Shown here in pieces: positions 61,113 to 64,000 of a stretch of DNA of 64,000 nt. Location: assembly GCA_942486035.1 (NCBI GenBank), contig CALNXK010000342.1, forward strand, positions 31,001 through 95,000. Direction: 5' to 3'. The position numbers and the translations under genes were made by a program. How positions within the stretch are numbered: position 1 is the stretch's first letter; each line of letters opens with the position of its first letter. Under the pieces are notes generated by a model, which ran no database searches, had not been told where the DNA came from, and saw only the letters and a program-made list of their open reading frames with translations. This DNA is from Porites lobata. Taxonomy: Eukaryota > Cnidaria > Anthozoa > Scleractinia > Poritidae.

Positions 61113-63497
61113 ACGATATTCACGATCAGTTGTAACCAGTGCTGAGTTTCAGCTTTTCTTTTGCAGACTCGCCTGAATTTCTCGTACATGTAATTTCTCA
61201 GGCAAGTTAAGGCATGGCTTGAAAGGCTAAAAAGACCCCCCACAGAGAATGCAAAGATCCTCTTTAATGACACAGAAGGATCCAAGTAAAACGTTCCACA
61301 AAAATATGATAAGACATATCTCACTAAATAGTTTTGGAAAATTCATCCCAAGCATTACGTGACATTCCTTAGACCATGATGTCACAAAATCTGTTTTCTC
61401 AAACGGGGCAAGGTTGTTAAGCTTCAGCCTAAAAATACTTGTCATCAAATTGTCAGCGAAACTGTCTGGATTGTCAATTAGCCTTGCAAGGTGGATTAAA
61501 GCATTTTTATTAAGAGTTCTTAAGGTATTTTATAAGTCACGTGACCTGTTTTTCCTTATTTCGTAATCCTTGCTCCACTTAGGCATACATGCAGGGCTAT
61601 TTCATAATATCCAAGCCATGGGAAAAACACTGGTGCCTAAGAATATTTGCTGCTCTTTTATTTCCTTTCCCCCGTTTTAATTTGAAAACTTTGAACGTTA
61701 ACGATCATTTGCAGGTCACGTGACTAATATTTCAACAATGAATATGTCACATATTGTTGAGGCCACCGAGCTAAAACTGTTTGCCAAGTTTCATGGCAAC
61801 TGATCAAAACAATCCGTTTCAAATGCTACTTTGCCAAATTATGTAAATTAAGAGGTGGCCCATGCCTTAACATGCCTGAGTTGCATTCTCCAAGCTTTTG
61901 TTCGAAACATTTAATAAAATGTGGACAAGGTTAAACAGCTGAAATATATCGCCAAAAAATCGAAGACCTTATTTCGTAGTAAGTCACTTCGTTCTCCGCT
62001 TAGCTTTTGTTAAGTTCGCGAAGAAGAAAGGAAAGTAATGTACAGTCAGGCTGATAGAGAGATAGAGGGAATTCCTGGCGATTTTTCCCGTTTACTATTG
62101 TTGTCCCTCGGACACTCAACGTATCATCATAAGGGAAAACGATATGGAAATAATCAAATTTAATTCAGTAACACTTGTGCTAAGAGCCAATTACAGCTAA
62201 CCAACAGCTAAACTCCGGAAGTTCAGCGTATGACATTTTTCCCACTTTATTAGTTACATTATTCATAAAAACGACTTTAAACGCCTGTTCTGTGGTACCG
62301 TTACAATGTGAATGTATGTATCCTTATGTTCTTTTAATTCCAGTTATGTCACCCGTTAAGAAAGAATTCGTATATATTAGACTATTTTACTGATGTGTAT
62401 TCACATGTAGCCGTGTGCATACTCAGAATGACATATGTGACACTCGTATTCGTAGTAATCCTGTAGAGTTTTATTCTTTTTTTAATTAGCAACAGAAATT
62501 CCAACTTACAGGTACTTTAGCTCAGGGAGATTTGAGAACGCACCAGGCGAAAGCTGTGTAATTTTGTTGTTGTATAGGGATCTGCAAAAATAAGTTATTT
62601 TAATGTCCTTCAAGAGAACAATAATTGATATGCAGCAAATTTGTAATTTCTTGAAGGTCTAAGTCGTATCAGTTTGAGCCGCCGGTTTTGGAAGAAGAAT
62701 CTTATGCCTCTAACCAGGGACACCCAACGTCAATTTTCTGACAATATCTCTTCGGAAGACGATTTGAGATCTAGAATTTTCGGATCATTTGCTGTCAAAT
62801 TTCTTGCTTGCCTGTCTCTCCTAGGATTTTCCAACATCCAAAAAATGGTATAATTGCCCATTTTTAACGGATTGTTGCCCTAAAAAGGTCACCTAGAATT
62901 TTCGGAGCCTTTTTTCTGGCTGAGATTTTCGAAAAGGTAAGTTTTGATCCCTATAATTTTCGGATCACTAGACTTTCAGCTAGGAAATCCGAACAGACGA
63001 AAAATTTTTAGGGGATAAAATATGCCTATATCTACCGTTTAAATACTAAAATACTTTTAACAATGCTATGTTTAAGTGATTTTGAACTATATTCTCGTTG
63101 GGTGCCCCTGTCTAACGACTCCTTCGATGGCCCATTTGTCGTTTTACCTTTACCTGACAAAAAATAAAATGAAGCATCCTAAGTAAGATTTGGGCAAAGA
63201 TTTTTCTTCCAAAGCCTTTATAGAAACTTTAAAGATCAAAATCCCAGCAGTTCCGAAGACTTCTGAATGACCAAAACGATTGATATAATGTGTTAGGCAA
63301 CAGTGAGCAGTACCAGTTTGAGCCGTCAGTTTTAGAAGAAGAATCTTTTTTTGCCTCTAACGACTCCTTCGATGGCTTAAAGCGTGAGCGTATGATTCAT
63401 TTCCTCTATTAATGGTTGCTATGAAAGCGACGATATATCATTGAAATAAATACGTTCAGAAATTCCCTCAGGGAGTTTTGTGATCTTTTACCCTTAC
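61113..63497. other. Host DNA without a supported gene
   Basis: It contains the second copy of the 100-bp repeat (62040-62142) and two related segments with AGTTTGAGCCG.C.GTTTT.GAAGAAGAATCTT near 62672 and 63315. No gene is seen. Confidence 0.4.
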
Positions 63498-64000
63498 CCC
63501 ACGCTGTTTCTCTATTCGGTTTTTGTTGCTTTCGCGCGCACGTAGAGCTCCGCTTTGAATGCGAATGCAAATGCACAATGGTATTGTTATTCAGAGTCAT
63601 TTACATTCATGTACAACACTTTATGAAGTGATGTTCTTAAGTATCCCGTTCTACAAGACGAAGGTGATAATTATTTTAGTATTTTGATGCAATTGTGTTA
63701 AAAAAAAAAGTGTGTATTTGTGACCGTTTAACTATGCACACTTGGCGAGAGAGCATTTGATGCCGTAAAAATTCCAGGTCAATGTCATAATGTCATGTAT
63801 AACACAGAGATTATAAAAATGTTAACACTGTTTTTACAAATCGCGCTGTCATTGAGACAAGATTTAAATATTATTGTTGCCTTGGCCTCTATTGGACAGC
63901 CCAATATGATTCTTTACAACCCCACATTTGTATTATGCATGCATTAATAATAATAATAATAATCTAGTAATTTGCTACAGTGTCTTTTAACATATAAATA
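63498..64000. repeat. Dispersed repeat, partner of 30662-31150 (runs out of window)
   Basis: Close match through TCGCGCGCACGTAGAGCTCC to the window end, with a short (AAT)n expansion near 63950. Confidence 0.85.

Overview
The window is animal nuclear DNA, most likely from an anthozoan cnidarian such as a stony coral. This host call is an inference from AT-rich sequence with spliced gene remnants, many miniature inverted-repeat elements and a degraded jockey/CR1-type LINE. It carries one large, nearly intact virus-like transposon of the Polinton (Maverick)/adintovirus group at 1400-25972 (24.57 kb). The ends are exact: a 6-bp target duplication CCCAAC at 1394-1399 and 25973-25978, and terminal inverted repeats of about 266 bp starting with AG. 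The insertion split a host miniature element, and a second copy without the insertion lies at 27436-27700.

Layout of the element. Minus strand at the left end: protein-primed DNA polymerase B (1664-5635). Across a bidirectional promoter, two overlapping basic plus-strand genes (5916-6897). Then a long minus-strand block of virion genes: phospholipase A2-like protein, several short basic or GG-motif proteins, a T/P/RG-rich protein, the packaging ATPase, an adenain-type protease, the double-jelly-roll major capsid protein, minor basic proteins and the minor capsid protein. The chromodomain integrase and a GRF zinc-finger protein close this block at 20535. Most of the block's genes have their own TATA-type box a few tens of bases upstream. 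A 2.44-kb 5'-truncated LINE (10977-13415) with TTGTC duplications sits between the ATPase and the protease groups and breaks a small basic ORF, so this copy is probably not autonomous.

The right arm (20.6-25.7 kb) is accessory. It holds an exonuclease-like protein and a SLOG-fold protein that appear to be alternative products of one transcript, since a splice donor lies just before the first ATG and an acceptor just before the second. A spliced minus-strand gene with a 74-nt intron follows. Last comes a two-exon gene whose phase-1 donor (23341) faces an array of up to 14 candidate terminal exons between 23418 and 25698. Each is short, follows a pyrimidine-rich AG and is open in the same phase. 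Groups of them are clearly related in sequence, and the last ones are separated by fragments of the terminal repeat that carry AATAAA/ATTAAA. I regard this array as the most unusual system in the window.

Host DNA to the right (26-64 kb) is mostly repeats: hairpin satellites, an AAGTATACTT-rich element of about 1.9 kb, foldback and miniature elements, and a 145-bp minisatellite of seven units. It also holds remnants of a multi-exon gene (36-41.8 kb) with an in-frame stop, and the segment after it is duplicated in tandem (about 3 kb, offset 3358 bp). A two-exon minus-strand gene of unknown function (50.9-52.1 kb) and a protein-kinase ORF with a broken 5' end (52.4-53.7 kb) follow. I found no convincing gene in the last 7 kb.
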